Shown here piece by piece: positions 63,952 through 64,000 of a DNA stretch of 64,000 bases (its first letter is position 1; each line of letters begins with the position of its first letter). The stretch covers positions 6,321,001 to 6,385,000 of the forward strand of contig JAVTVJ010000033.1 of the NCBI GenBank assembly GCA_034509425.1, given 5' to 3'. A program made the position numbers and the translations under genes. Source of the stretch: Eopsaltria australis. Its lineage: Eukaryota > Chordata > Aves > Passeriformes > Petroicidae. Under the pieces are notes generated by a model. The model was not told the origin of the DNA. It worked only from the letters and a program-made list of their open reading frames with translations, and searched no databases.

Positions 63952-64000
63952 ATAGATGATAGATAGATAGATAGATCGATAGATAGATTTTTCATACACA
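63798..64000. other. Short right-end flank with microsatellite
   Basis: About 120 bp of unassigned sequence, then a TAGA tetranucleotide repeat running almost to the window end. Confidence 0.6.
63920..63988. repeat. (TAGA)n microsatellite, interrupted
   Basis: About 17 TAGA-type units with AATAGATGAT and a GATCGAT interruption. Likely length-polymorphic. Confidence 0.95.

Noticed and set aside
63920..63988. Regular short repeats suggesting a CRISPR-like array
   Set aside because: A 4-bp microsatellite without spacers, in a vertebrate genome.
1..64000. tRNA, rRNA or known small RNA genes
   Set aside because: No stretch showed the A/B box pattern, a cloverleaf or a known RNA sequence on reading. 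A tRNAscan or Rfam search could still find short ones.

Overview
The window looks like nuclear DNA of a bird, most likely a songbird. It is AT-rich and CpG-poor. I find no open reading frame that reads as a host protein; the longest one (188 codons, 62861-63427) lies inside a broken LINE. All recognisable repeats are of avian kinds: CR1 LINE fragments in both orientations, solo LTRs of endogenous retroviruses whose sequences I recognise from bird (mostly passerine) genomes, and short microsatellites. The LTR types are the main reason for favouring a passerine. All family assignments come from remembered consensus sequence, not from a search.

Layout. Positions 1-8074 are mostly unique sequence with one antisense CR1 3' end (3090-3425). 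A repeat cluster follows: an ERV LTR (8075-8858), an antisense CR1 piece (9401-9556) and a second, different solo LTR (9784-10507) flanked by a direct repeat. Positions 10515-20152 hold only small tandem duplications and an A-rich tract. Two sense-strand CR1 fragments lie at 20153-20450 and 20690-21229, the second keeping the diagnostic 3' octamer repeat. A decayed CR1 reverse-transcriptase region lies at 26165-27040, and a probably very old CR1-like 3' end at 33890-34150. A solo LTR with an internal 106-bp duplication and a 4-bp target duplication lies at 40197-40713. A short CR1 piece lies at 43534-43715. From 43716 to 58491 I recognise almost nothing. A minus-strand LTR candidate lies at 58492-58932. 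The right end (61440-63797) is the longest CR1 copy, with an endonuclease N-terminus, a pre-RT region, the RT active-site box and the 3' UTR, joined across several internal deletions. A TAGA microsatellite closes the window.

No genes work together here. The window is best read as a gene desert or the inside of a very large intron, shaped by CR1 retroposition and by retroviral insertion followed by LTR-LTR recombination. I did not find a novel multi-gene system. The points most worth checking are the specific lesions in the 3'-end CR1, the LTR boundaries with their target duplications, a promoter-like cluster at 24850-25070, and several GC-richer islands of unknown origin.
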